A DNA stretch of 64,000 nucleotides from JBDHAC01 sp039589195 (lineage in GTDB: Bacteria; Gemmatimonadota; Gemmatimonadetes; Palauibacterales; Palauibacteraceae): contig JBDHHV010000017.1 in assembly GCA_039589195.1 (NCBI GenBank), positions 1 to 64,000 of the forward strand. Direction: 5' to 3'. The notes under the pieces are model-generated. The model saw only the letters and a list, made by a program, of their open reading frames with translations, was not told where the DNA came from and searched no databases. Every line of letters starts with the position of its first letter. Within the stretch, counting starts at the first letter, position 1. Below are positions 1 to 8,530 of this stretch, one piece after another. The translations under genes and the position numbers were made by a program.

Positions 1-181
1 CGAGCGCGGAGGCCCGACCGAGCGGTGAGGCCCGTGAGTCGGGCGGCAAGGCGAGCGTCACGACAGGGGCCGCGTCGATCATCTCCATCCATACTCCGGG
101 AGGGGCGCGGATACGGGGCCGAGGCAGGGGCACCGAGTCCCCCGGACTCCTCACCGAACCGAAGATCAGAACGGAGGCCTG

Positions 182-2443
182 TTGCACGCTCCCGACAAGT
201 CCCGTCGCGCTGAATCCGGCCCGGGGCCTGCGGATTCGATTTCCAGGTACCTGCCGGGCCTCATCTTCCTCGTGGGCTCCGGCTCTCTCATCTACGAAAT
301 CGCGCTCCTCCGCGAACTCAGGTTCCAGCTGATAGGAGTCTGGATCTCGCACATCTTCTTCACTTCGGTTCTTTGCCTGATCGGTGTGGGGGCGATACTG
401 GTACACTACTCCCGGCGGAATCCGCTCACCCTACTGCGGGACTCGCTCATCCTCCTGACGCTTCTCGCCTATCCGTGCTTCGTGTTCGCGACCAAGGTGA
501 TTCAGAGAAGACGTCCGGCGCTGCTGGGAAGCGAGGCGTTCTTCTCCAGTGTTGCCCCACCCTACGATGTGGCTGGCTTCTTGGAGGCGTTCCTCTGGGC
601 CGCGCTCGTCGGCTTCGGGGTCATGTTCGTTCTCCATGGCATCGTCTTCACGCTGATCATGCGGCTCTCCCGCGAGCGCGGCGTGGTCTCGCGGGTCTAC
701 GGGGCTGATCTGCTGGGCGCCGGCCTGGGGGCCTTGCTGGCGGCCCTGATCAGCTTCGTGCTCGACCCGGGACAGATGGTGGCGCTGGCCGGCGTGATGC
801 TGTGGAGCGCTGTCCTGCTCGCCCGGGGACCCCTTCAAGTCAGAATCCCGTCTCTAGCTTTCGCCATGAGCGTGCCGGTCTTGGCGGTTTGGATCGCGGT
901 TGGCACGGATTGGAACGTCCAGATGGAGACCCGCACGGCCTGGAGGGGAGACGCTCCGGTCCGGACGGCGTGGTCCCCTTATCAACGGGTGGACGCGCTC
1001 GAGTTACTCGATGGCGTTGAGCTGTACACGGACAATTGGCTCTTCTACCAGGTGCCGGATCCGCGGGTGCACCCGGATGCCGACGAGAGCGACGCGCTGT
1101 TCCACCACCTGATCTTCGACCTGCCCGCGGCGCAACCGAAGAGGGCGTTGATCATCGGTAGTGGACTGGGGCGCGATGTCATCTCCCTGCGCGCCGCCGA
1201 GCGGACGCGGCCGGAATCCGTCGGCCCGAGCGAGGTGAAAGCCGTGGAGCTGGACCAAGCGGTTATCTCTCTGGCCCGGCAAATCCCGTGGATCTGGCGC
1301 GACTACGGGACCGCCGAAGTAATCGTAGGTGAGGGGCGGAACTTCCTCGGAAGCACGGAGGAGCGCTTCGACGTCATCCACTACGCCTACCTCGACGCGA
1401 GGGCTCAGATCTCGATCGTTCTTCTGGCTGACGCGATGTTCCTGTACACGGAGGAGGCTCTCCGCATTGCGCGGCAGCGGCTGACTCCGACTGGCTATTT
1501 CCTGGCGAAGAGGGTCGTGCCCGCCGACATCGAGGGAGCCGTCGTGCAGCGGGCGGTCGCGACGCTGGAGCGTGCCGGGTTGGACGAGCGGTCCGCGCTT
1601 GTCGCCCTTAGCCGCACCGCCGTGAACGTACCGGGCCGATCGTTCCACACCATGTACATCCTGTTCGCCCGGGGCGACATTCCCGGCCCGATGCGGGCGG
1701 ATCTGAACGGTGTACTCGCCCGCGAGAATATTGAAGTGCAACCCTGGGACCCGGGAGGGGCTCCACCCACCACGGACCAGTTCCCGTTCTCGATCCACGA
1801 CGGTCGTACGGTGGTCAGTCAACTGGCCTCTTGGTACCGGACGAGACCGGCGCTGACGGTAGTGGTCTTTCTCTCCATCCTGATCGTCATCGGCGCGTCC
1901 TGCCGCAGGACGGGACACGCGCAAATGTTCACGATCGGCTTGGGCTTCATGCTCCTGGAGTCCCTGGTGCTCGTTCAGAGCTTCCTGGTTCTCGGGAACC
2001 CGTCGGTCAGCACGGGAGTTGCGCTGGGGGCATTCCTGGTGGGCACGGGGGTGGGGAGTCTGGCTTCTCCCTACCTTCGACGGAGACGGTATCTTCTCTT
2101 CGGAGTTCCGCTCGTCGTCCTATCCGGGGGGCTGGTGCTGCCCTCCCTCCTCGAGCACCTGATTCCGATGACGATCCCGTTGAGAGGCGTGGGCTTCGTG
2201 CTATGGGTACTCCCCCTGAGCGTCAGCATCGGAGCCTTCTTTCCACTCTCACTGCAGGCCTTCGGCGAGCTCGCGGTTCCGGGCCTCTTGTTCGTCAACC
2301 TGCTTGGAAACGCCTCCTCACCGTTCCTGTTTCGGCTCCTGTTCACATCCTACGGCTATTATCCCCTCGCGCTACTGTGCGCGGCGCTGTATGGAGTTGG
2401 CGCGGTCCTCCTCTTCAGACGCCTGCCCGGCCACGGGGCGTAG
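182..2443 (+). CDS. Membrane-embedded spermidine-synthase-like protein
   Basis: A 753-residue protein starting with TTG, preceded by GGAGG at 174-178. The N-terminal third has about six or seven hydrophobic segments, the first near residues 24-45. A soluble Rossmann methyltransferase-like domain follows; its nucleotide-binding glycine loop (GSGLGRD) lies near residue 326 and an acidic loop (VELD) about 30 residues later, as in spermidine/spermine synthases. Five or six further membrane helices close the protein. This helix-synthase-helix layout is known in bacterial spermidine-synthase-like membrane proteins, whose substrates are mostly unknown. True aminopropyl transfer is therefore not assured. 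The next gene follows 35 bases downstream on the same strand. Confidence 0.8.
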   Translation: MHAPDKSRRAESGPGPADSISRYLPGLIFLVGSGSLIYEIALLRELRFQLIGVWISHIFFTSVLCLIGVGAILVHYSRRNPLTLLRDSLILLTLLAYPCFVFATKVIQRRRPALLGSEAFFSSVAPPYDVAGFLEAFLWAALVGFGVMFVLHGIVFTLIMRLSRERGVVSRVYGADLLGAGLGALLAALISFVLDPGQMVALAGVMLWSAVLLARGPLQVRIPSLAFAMSVPVLAVWIAVGTDWNVQMETRTAWRGDAPVRTAWSPYQRVDALELLDGVELYTDNWLFYQVPDPRVHPDADESDALFHHLIFDLPAAQPKRALIIGSGLGRDVISLRAAERTRPESVGPSEVKAVELDQAVISLARQIPWIWRDYGTAEVIVGEGRNFLGSTEERFDVIHYAYLDARAQISIVLLADAMFLYTEEALRIARQRLTPTGYFLAKRVVPADIEGAVVQRAVATLERAGLDERSALVALSRTAVNVPGRSFHTMYILFARGDIPGPMRADLNGVLARENIEVQPWDPGGAPPTTDQFPFSIHDGRTVVSQLASWYRTRPALTVVVFLSILIVIGASCRRTGHAQMFTIGLGFMLLESLVLVQSFLVLGNPSVSTGVALGAFLVGTGVGSLASPYLRRRRYLLFGVPLVVLSGGLVLPSLLEHLIPMTIPLRGVGFVLWVLPLSVSIGAFFPLSLQAFGELAVPGLLFVNLLGNASSPFLFRLLFTSYGYYPLALLCAALYGVGAVLLFRRLPGHGA

Positions 2444-2478
2444 AGACTCGTGGCGGCGCCGGATCCCCTGGTGGAGCG

Positions 2479-2964
2479 ATGACGCGCGTACGCCTCGCGG
2501 CCACTGCCCACGCCATCATCAGCGCGGTCTGCGCATCCGTGACCGGGGCCGGAGCCCAACAGAGCCACCCCACGTGGACCGATGCCGACATTCGAGGAGC
2601 CTGGGCGTCCGAGGTGTACGCCCTCGCGGACGGCACCCGGCACACGGTCCATGGCCGCATCTTCTTCACCGACTCGGAATGGCAGGTGCTGTTCTTCGTG
2701 ATGGAGGAGGATGAGCCGCGCCGTGGCTCGGGAGAGGGCGGCACCTATACGCTGGACGGGGACCGCCTGGTTCTCACCCACTTCTTCAACCTCTCGGCGG
2801 GTGAGGCGATGGCCGGACTCCCGGAGAGCCCTCTTCGCATGGAGGTCCGCCCTGGCGACGGTCCCACCGAGCCGACCAGGATCCGTATCGCGGGCGACCG
2901 GATGACCCTCTTTTTCCCGAGCGGCAACTCGATGGAGTTCAGGCGGAGCTCGGGTTCGCCGTAG
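2479..2964 (+). CDS. Small secreted protein of unknown function
   Basis: I place the start at the ATG at 2479, because it gives a normal signal peptide (MTRVRLAATAHAII, cleavage after GAGAQ) and sits 35 bases after the preceding stop; the frame is open much further upstream but there it runs through the preceding gene. The 161-residue product has a compact lipocalin-like composition: a motif of the kind DIRGAWASEVYAL near residue 40, then alternating short strands and a C-terminal strand ending MEFRR. I do not recognise a named family. Its last 26 bases overlap the 3' end of the convergent kinase gene. Confidence 0.6.
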   Translation: MTRVRLAATAHAIISAVCASVTGAGAQQSHPTWTDADIRGAWASEVYALADGTRHTVHGRIFFTDSEWQVLFFVMEEDEPRRGSGEGGTYTLDGDRLVLTHFFNLSAGEAMAGLPESPLRMEVRPGDGPTEPTRIRIAGDRMTLFFPSGNSMEFRRSSGSP

Positions 2965-4594
2965 CCGTCTGGTCAGGCAGGTTGTCCGGGTCGCTGTCCG
3001 CACCCGGGCCGGGCAGCGCGAGCTTGCCTGCGAGCGCGGCGAGGCGATCGACGAGCTCCTGGATTTCGGGCGTGCGCCAGTTCGCCATGCTACGGGTGAT
3101 ACCGCGCGCGGTGAGGATACCCGCGGCGATCGCGAACACGAGTACCAGGACCACGAAACCCGCGCCGGTGCCAGCCGGTCCCCCCCGCGCCACCAGCATC
3201 CACGCGACCATCGCACCTCCGGCAGCGCCCCAGCTCGGAGCATGCCATTTCCAGCCAGCCAGCTCCAGGCGCTCCTCAACGTGGATCCGCGTTTCACCGG
3301 CACCTGGCGTGATCGTAACCAGGATCTTCCGACCCTCGTTGCCCGGGACAGCGGGACTCCACGTAAGTGAGCCACCCACCGTGGACACATGGCCCACCGT
3401 TCCGAGGATATCCTGGATCTCGTTCACCAACTCTACGTGCGCCGATCCGGGCACCTCGCCGTGGATCACCCGGTCGGCGACCAGCATGCTCTTTCGCAGG
3501 TCCACCGCCCCGGGGTTCGCTCTTCTCTCCACCGCTCCCCCGGCCACCCCTCGTGCCACGAGGGCCAAGGAGTCGCGCGGTGGCCGCACCGCTCGGGTGG
3601 CCTCGCGCACCTGGGCTGGCGCTATTCCTACCTCGGCTGCGATCTGCTCCACGGCACCAATAGAGTGCGCGACGTCCTCACCCGTCTGCGCGATCTCGAG
3701 CTCTGCGGCTCGCTCCAGGATCTCCCGTACTTCGGAGTCGCGGAGCTTCTCGCCGCTCTGCGACGCTTCCACCAGCGCATCGGCGAATGCCCCAGGCGTC
3801 GCGAATCGGTCCGCAGGTCGAAGGGCGAGAGCACGGGTCAGCACCTGCTCTACTCGGCCTGGGAAGCGGTCCAGTCGTTCCCGATGGCTCGGTAGCGCAT
3901 CGACGAGCCGTCCCAGTCGCACGGCTTCATCCGTCGGCCACATCCCCGGGGTCTCGCCGATCAGCAGCTCATACGCGACGCACGCGAGCGCGAACACATC
4001 GGTCTTTTCATCGACGTCCGCGCGGCCCGCCGCCTGTTCGGGGCTCATGTACCCGATCGTACCCATCGGGAAGCCGCTACGCGTCAACGCAGCTTGCGAT
4101 GCGGAGCTGATCGCTTTTGCGACACCAAAGTCCGCGACGATCGCGAGCCCCTGTGAGAACAGGATGTTCTCGGGCTTGATGTCTCGGTGAACGACGCCCT
4201 GGTGGTGCGCGTAGTCGAGCGCCGCCGCTACCTGCTCGGTGACCGCCGTTACCACCTCCAGCGGTAGCGGCTCCGCAGACGAGACGCGCCGACGGAGAGA
4301 CCCTCCCGCGACGTACGGCATGACGTAAAACACCATGCCGTCGCTCTCGCCCGAGTCCAGCAGGGGCAGGATGTGCGGGTGATTGAGCGACGCGGTGATT
4401 CGAATCTCGACCAGGAACCGGTCGGACCCCACGGCCGCTGCGAGTTCGGGGCGCAACACCTTGACCGCGACCGCACGATCGTGCTTGAGGTCGCGTGCGA
4501 GGAAGACAGCCGCCGTACCGCCGCGGCCGATCTCACCCTCGAGGGCGTATCGGTCGGCCAGTGACGCCTCGAGCCGCTCGTATCTATCTGGCAT
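2939..4594 (-). CDS. Serine/threonine protein kinase with C-terminal membrane segments
   Basis: A Hanks-type kinase of 551 residues. The glycine loop GRGGTA is at residues 23-28, the ATP-binding Lys at 45 (AVAVKVL), the catalytic HRDIKPEN at 136-143, the DFG metal site at 155-157 and the activation-loop SPEQ at 184-187, so the kinase should be active. After about residue 280 comes a non-kinase regulatory region, then two hydrophobic segments near residues 450-500 and a short cytoplasmic tail. The linker wording (VKVLRPEL, NHPHILPL, MPYV) is typical of kinases from Gemmatimonadota. It probably phosphorylates proteins at the inner membrane; the signal sensed is unknown. It ends inside the convergent gene at 2939-2964. 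Confidence 0.92.
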   Translation of the reverse strand: MPDRYERLEASLADRYALEGEIGRGGTAAVFLARDLKHDRAVAVKVLRPELAAAVGSDRFLVEIRITASLNHPHILPLLDSGESDGMVFYVMPYVAGGSLRRRVSSAEPLPLEVVTAVTEQVAAALDYAHHQGVVHRDIKPENILFSQGLAIVADFGVAKAISSASQAALTRSGFPMGTIGYMSPEQAAGRADVDEKTDVFALACVAYELLIGETPGMWPTDEAVRLGRLVDALPSHRERLDRFPGRVEQVLTRALALRPADRFATPGAFADALVEASQSGEKLRDSEVREILERAAELEIAQTGEDVAHSIGAVEQIAAEVGIAPAQVREATRAVRPPRDSLALVARGVAGGAVERRANPGAVDLRKSMLVADRVIHGEVPGSAHVELVNEIQDILGTVGHVSTVGGSLTWSPAVPGNEGRKILVTITPGAGETRIHVEERLELAGWKWHAPSWGAAGGAMVAWMLVARGGPAGTGAGFVVLVLVFAIAAGILTARGITRSMANWRTPEIQELVDRLAALAGKLALPGPGADSDPDNLPDQTATANPSSA

Positions 4595-4713
4595 GGCAGT
4601 GCTCCGCCGAAAGGCTAGCGCCAGGCTACTCCTGCCGTGCCGAACTCACCAGTCCTGCCCCCGTGCTCTTCACCAGCGGCGGGGGTCCGGATGCTGTGGG
4701 CGCTGCCAGGACC

Positions 4714-5943
4714 TCAGCGGGGGTGGGGCGGATGCCCGACGATCCGTTCGTAGATGATGGGGTCCGTCGCTCCCTCCGTGGCGACGACGACGGCGACCGA
4801 GCCCGAATCGAGACCCAGTAGTTCTCGTGCTTCCGAATCGGAGGCGGCCCGGAGCAGCGCGGCCGTCGACGCCGCCCCGGACTCCCCGACGGCGATCGAC
4901 GGATCGTCCCCCCCGGCGGCGGCGAGCCGGCGCATGGCCTCGACGGCCGCCTCGTCGGAGATGGCGAGGAAGAAATGTGCGCCCGGCCGCAGGATCGACC
5001 AAGCGAGAGGAGACGGTTCGCGGCACGCGAGCCCCAGCATCATGGTGTCCAGCGGTCCCTCGAGGCGCACGGGGTGTCCGGCACGCGCGCTCTGGAGCAG
5101 GCAATCCGCCCTCCCGGACTCCACGACCACCATCGTCGGCCGTCGCTCACCGAGCACCTCCCACAGGTGAGCGGTGACGGCTGCGGCCAGCCCGCCCACG
5201 CCTGCGGGGACAAACACGTGGGTGGGAATCGAGTCCGCCGCGAGCTGCTCGAGAACCTCGGCGATCAGCACGGTACACCCTTGCATCATGTCGCGGCCTA
5301 CCTGCTCGGTCGCTCGACCCTCGGACTTGTCCGAAATCACATACCAGCCTTCCGTCTCGGCCGTCGCGCGCGCGAAGCCGAGTGCCTCGTCGTACCCCCC
5401 GTCCACGCGTACGACCTCGGCCCCGTAGGAACCCATCGCGTCGGCTCGGCCCGAGCTCATCCCGCCAGGCACGAAGATCACGCACCGGCAACCCAACAAT
5501 CCGGCTGCCCAGGCGAGAGAGCGACCGTGGTTGCCGGTGGACGCGCAGGTGACTGTCGTTCGCGAAAGCCGTTTCTCGTGATGGGTCTTCAGCTGCTCTA
5601 GCGACGGCGGGCGCGGATCTGCGGTTCGTTCGGAGATCTCTCGGCCCAATAGCCGGACCGTGCCGTACGGTCCGCCGAGCGCCTTGAAGCTCCCGAGACC
5701 GAAGCGTGGCCCCTCGTCTTTGTACCACACGCTCGTCAACCCGAGCTCGCGCGCAAGTCGCCGGAGGGGGTGCAGGGGCGTGGGCACGTAGCCGGGCCAG
5801 GACCGGATCTCCTCGCGCGCCGCGGCGTGCCGTTCGAGGCTCAGGATCTCTCGCTCGGGGTCCCCGTATGGGCGACCTTCCAGGTGCGGACTCGCGAACA
5901 GTCGCCAGTGGGCAGACGCCCCGGCACCCGGGTCAGGGATCAT
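4714..5943 (-). CDS. PLP-dependent diaminopropionate ammonia-lyase-like enzyme
   Basis: A 409-residue enzyme of the fold-II PLP (tryptophan synthase beta) family. The signature WYKDEGPRFGLGSFKALGG lies at residues 73-91, and Lys87 should form the Schiff base. A phosphate-binding loop STGNHGRSLA follows, and glycine-rich VPAGVGG lies further on. The KDEGPRFGLGSFKALGG wording and the WPGYVPTPL lead-in match diaminopropionate ammonia-lyases (E. coli YgeX type), which convert 2,3-diaminopropionate to pyruvate and ammonia; threonine/serine dehydratase activity is the alternative. I chose the ATG at 5943 rather than an upstream TTG at 5949. It lies next to the terminator of the upstream cold-shock gene, so it probably has its own promoter or depends on read-through. 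Confidence 0.82.
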   Translation of the reverse strand: MIPDPGAGASAHWRLFASPHLEGRPYGDPEREILSLERHAAAREEIRSWPGYVPTPLHPLRRLARELGLTSVWYKDEGPRFGLGSFKALGGPYGTVRLLGREISERTADPRPPSLEQLKTHHEKRLSRTTVTCASTGNHGRSLAWAAGLLGCRCVIFVPGGMSSGRADAMGSYGAEVVRVDGGYDEALGFARATAETEGWYVISDKSEGRATEQVGRDMMQGCTVLIAEVLEQLAADSIPTHVFVPAGVGGLAAAVTAHLWEVLGERRPTMVVVESGRADCLLQSARAGHPVRLEGPLDTMMLGLACREPSPLAWSILRPGAHFFLAISDEAAVEAMRRLAAAGGDDPSIAVGESGAASTAALLRAASDSEARELLGLDSGSVAVVVATEGATDPIIYERIVGHPPHPR

Positions 5944-5948
5944 TGGCA

Positions 5949-5987
5949 AGAAAAAGGGCCGTCCTCGATCAATCGAAGACGGCCCTT
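5949..5987 (-). terminator. Rho-independent terminator of the cold-shock gene
   Basis: Arms 5954-5969 and 5972-5987 form a stem of about 15 pairs with one mismatch (core GGGCCGTC/GACGGCCC). On the minus strand it is followed by TTTTTC. It lies 28 bases after the stop of the cold-shock gene and immediately before the lyase start. Confidence 0.88.
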
Positions 5988-6015
5988 ATCGGCTCGATCA
6001 GCCGGCGGTCCGCGC

Positions 6016-6321
6016 TTAGGCCTCGGAGCTCTCCGTGGTCTCCGCGGTCTCCGCGGTCTCCGTGGTCTCCGTGGTCCCCGTGGTATCCGTGGTCCCCGTG
6101 GTCTCCGTAGTCCCCGCGACCTTCACGACGTTGTCTGCGGCTGGGCCCTTTCGCCCCTCGACGATCTCGAACTCGACGCGATCGCCCTCGTTGAGGGTCT
6201 TGAAGCCTTCTGCTTGGATCGCCGAGTGGTGGACGAAGACATCGCCCTGGCCATCATCCAGCGCGATGAAGCCATAGCCCTTTTCGTCGCTGAACCACTT
6301 TACGGTCCCGGTGCTGGCCAT
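6016..6321 (-). CDS. Cold-shock protein with repetitive Thr/Glu tail
   Basis: Residues 1-68 are a complete CspA-type OB fold: GTVKWFSDEKGYGFI at 5-19 contains RNP1, VFVHHSAI at 28-35 contains RNP2, and GPAADNVVKV closes the domain. It binds single-stranded nucleic acid and is expected to act as an RNA chaperone in the cytoplasm. Residues 70-101 are an added low-complexity tail of TTE, TTG, TTD and TAE units, encoded by 9-base tandem repeats, that ordinary 65-70-residue Csp proteins lack. The gene has a long conserved leader (6322-6420) and a strong terminator (5949-5987), so it is monocistronic. It is a paralogue of the gene at 41570-41776. Confidence 0.93.
   Translation of the reverse strand: MASTGTVKWFSDEKGYGFIALDDGQGDVFVHHSAIQAEGFKTLNEGDRVEFEIVEGRKGPAADNVVKVAGTTETTGTTDTTGTTETTETAETAETTESSEA
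6027..6118 (-). repeat. 9-base tandem repeat inside the cold-shock gene
   Basis: About ten imperfect copies of the 9-mer GTGGTCTCC (plus-strand reading) occur in register with the reading frame, so gain or loss of copies would only lengthen or shorten the Thr/Glu tail. Copies differ mainly at positions that swap E, G, D and A codons. Confidence 0.85.
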
Positions 6322-6420
6322 GTGCCTAACTCCCGTGTCTCTGGTGGTGTGGTCGGGAGTCCGGGCCCTGCCGTAACTACCGACTACATGCGCTCGCGGT
6401 TTTCGTCCCCGCGCTGGGCT
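6322..6420 (-). promoter_or_regulatory. Structured 5' leader of the cold-shock gene (copy 1)
   Basis: This 100-base stretch just upstream of the start matches the leader of the second cold-shock gene (41777-41877). The inverted repeat ACTCCCG (6329-6335) / CGGGAGT (6354-6360) is a 7-pair stem; its start-proximal arm contains the Shine-Dalgarno GGGAG, 8-9 bases from the ATG, so the folded form hides the ribosome site. The loop carries ACACCACCA in mRNA sense. A second small stem, CGCGG 6395-6399 with CCGCG 6409-6413, is also kept in the other copy. Regulation of translation is inferred, not shown. Confidence 0.7.
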
Positions 6421-6780
6421 GGTGCCCTCCGCTCGAAAGCGGTGTGGCGCGCATCGCGGCGAGTCTACAGAAGCGGTCCCGGGCGCTCCCCAGGTCCCAC
6501 TTCAGCGCTCATCGGATGCTGGCAAAAGATAATCATGCTAGGCGGTTATGCCAACGACGCATGCTCCCGGACACAGGCTCGCGCTGACGCCGGCTCCGTC
6601 GCACCGGGGTCGCAGGCAGTCGCCATCAACCCAACGCGTTGAGGCGGTCAAGCAGCTTCAGAATCCCCGCCGTAATCACCGCAAGCGCGAGTATCTACTG
6701 AACCCTGCTGTGAACCCTGCTGACGACCCCGGCGGAGCGGCTCGCCGTGAGCCGGTTCTTGTACGCCAGAAACATCTTGT
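6421..6780. other. Intergenic region without a supportable gene
   Basis: A 360-base gap between the cold-shock leader and the 3' end of the TPP enzyme gene. The promoter of the cold-shock gene should lie in its left part, but I see no clear -35/-10 pair. Short open frames here lack ribosome sites and family resemblance. The only structure I noted is a perfect 12-base tandem duplication at 6699-6722. Confidence 0.6.
6699..6722. repeat. Perfect 12-base tandem duplication
   Basis: TGAACCCTGCTG occurs twice in direct succession. It is non-coding, lies between two minus-strand genes, and has no evident role. Confidence 0.8.
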
Positions 6781-8520
6781 TCATCGAGCCACTCCGGGCA
6801 CCCGGCGGCCGAGGGCGCGACCGACCATTCGCAGGCGCTCGCGCCATGGCAGCCTGAGCAGGTTCGTCTTTACGACACCCTGCGTGAAAAATGTCTTGGC
6901 CGAGTAGTCGATCGCCACATCGATGACGCATGGGTCTCCGCCGCCCATGACCTCCGCCGCGCGATGGAGTACCGGGTCGATGTGTCCGTTATCGTCCATG
7001 GACAGGCACTCGACTCCGACTCCGGCGCACAAGGCGGACAGGTCGTAATCGGGCAAGCGGCTGGCGACCTTTCGGTTGAACGCCACGTCCTGGAACTGCG
7101 CGATCTGCGCCAGCTCGCGGTCTCGGAGGACGAGGACGAGCACGGGTACCTCCTGCACACCGGCGGTGAGCAGTTCGAGACCGGTCATGAGGAACGCCCC
7201 GTCGCCTGCCAGCGCGATCACCGGAGTCCCTGGACACGCCATCCCCGCTCCGATCGCGGCGGGGACCGAGTATCCCATGCAGGAGTAGTCGACCGGCGCC
7301 AGAAGCCGGCCGGGGCGATCGATACGCAAACACTCCACGGCCAGGAAGGTCCCGTTCCCGCTGTCCGCCGTGAAGATCGATTCAGGACCGAATCGCTGCT
7401 GCAGCGCCCGCAGCAACAGGTACGGCGAGACGCCCGCCTCGGGATCGGCGGCGGCCGCGCGCCACTGGCCCTTCACCTCTTCGTGCCCCCGACGGATCGC
7501 ATCGCGCAACGCGGTGTCCGGGTCGCTCGCTTTCAGGTGCGGGAGCAAGGCGTCCACGAAGGCCGCGGCCTCGGCCGTCGCGGCCACTTCCGCCGGGTAG
7601 TTGCGGTTCGGTACTTCGGGGTCGATGTCGATGTGTATGAGGGGAGCTGGCGGCTCCGCCCCGTAGCTCCCCGTCGGCACTTCTCCAAAACGGCACCCGA
7701 TCGCCAACGTCGCGTCGCATCCGCGTGCGGCCTCCCGTGCGAATTTCGGCGCGGCGTCCCCGAACCCCGGCCACAGGAACAGGGGGTGGCTCTCCGGGAA
7801 TACGCCCTTCCCCTGGAACGTGCTGGCAACCGGAGACTCGAGAGCTTCGGCGAGATGAACGAGGGCCTCGCCGGCGGGTGCCGCCCCCAGTCCGAGGTAA
7901 AGGAGGGGGCGCTTCGCGCGGTTCAGGATCGCAGCGGCGGCCTCGACGTCGCCGGCAGCCGGTCCTGGTGTCGTCGACGGGGCGGAGTCCGGGTCGTCCT
8001 CTCGAGTCCGACGGTGCGAGAGGAGGTACAGGTTCGCCGGCACCTCCACCATCACGGGTCCCGGTGCTCCGCTTCTGGCGATCCGGCACGCACGACGGAC
8101 CGTCGCATACAGCTCCTCGCCCCGCTCGGGTCGCAACTGCGCCTTCGTCACAGGCGCGACCACCGCGAGCTGGTCGATGTCGTGGAGCTGGAACGCGTGC
8201 CCCGTGTCACGTCGGATCCCACACCCCAGGACCAGCATCGCCACGTTGTCCATGTACGCCTCGGCGATCCCCGAGAGCGCGTGCGTGAGTCCCGCGCCGG
8301 GCACGACGTTCACACAGGCCAGGTAGCCGCAAGAACGCCATACCGCATCGGCCATGAAAGAGGCGCTCTGCTCATCGGTGACGAGGATCGGCCGCACGCT
8401 CCGAGACTCCGCCAGCGCGTCGTAGAGCTCGATGTTGTGCGTGCCGGGAATGCCGAATGTGAACGGAACGCCCTCATCCTCAAGCGCTCGTACGACCGCG
8501 CGGCCACCCGTCTCTCTCAT
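6781..8520 (-). CDS. Thiamine-diphosphate-dependent enzyme, acetolactate-synthase-like
   Basis: A 579-residue protein with the three-domain layout of the acetolactate synthase / benzoylformate decarboxylase family. The N-terminal pyrimidine-binding domain has the catalytic Glu50 in TDEQSASFMADA. The central domain lies at about 190-330, and the C-terminal domain has GDGAF at 439-443. The usual Asn-Asn that ends the diphosphate/Mg motif reads Arg-Asp (466-467) here. The family makes or breaks C-C bonds next to a keto group; the substrate cannot be read from sequence. It starts with ATG 10 bases after the GMC oxidoreductase stop, so the two are almost certainly co-transcribed, and the enzyme may act on a keto acid made by its neighbours. 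Confidence 0.85.
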   Translation of the reverse strand: MRETGGRAVVRALEDEGVPFTFGIPGTHNIELYDALAESRSVRPILVTDEQSASFMADAVWRSCGYLACVNVVPGAGLTHALSGIAEAYMDNVAMLVLGCGIRRDTGHAFQLHDIDQLAVVAPVTKAQLRPERGEELYATVRRACRIARSGAPGPVMVEVPANLYLLSHRRTREDDPDSAPSTTPGPAAGDVEAAAAILNRAKRPLLYLGLGAAPAGEALVHLAEALESPVASTFQGKGVFPESHPLFLWPGFGDAAPKFAREAARGCDATLAIGCRFGEVPTGSYGAEPPAPLIHIDIDPEVPNRNYPAEVAATAEAAAFVDALLPHLKASDPDTALRDAIRRGHEEVKGQWRAAAADPEAGVSPYLLLRALQQRFGPESIFTADSGNGTFLAVECLRIDRPGRLLAPVDYSCMGYSVPAAIGAGMACPGTPVIALAGDGAFLMTGLELLTAGVQEVPVLVLVLRDRELAQIAQFQDVAFNRKVASRLPDYDLSALCAGVGVECLSMDDNGHIDPVLHRAAEVMGGGDPCVIDVAIDYSAKTFFTQGVVKTNLLRLPWRERLRMVGRALGRRVPGVAR

Positions 8521-8530
8521 GGTCGCTCCT

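Noticed and set aside
1..181. Short frame at 25-213 as a gene, or the tail of an upstream gene
   Set aside because: The product is Arg/Ser/Pro-rich with no ribosome site; an open frame entering from the left edge runs 150 bases into the next gene, so neither reading is supported. I see nothing definite in this stretch.
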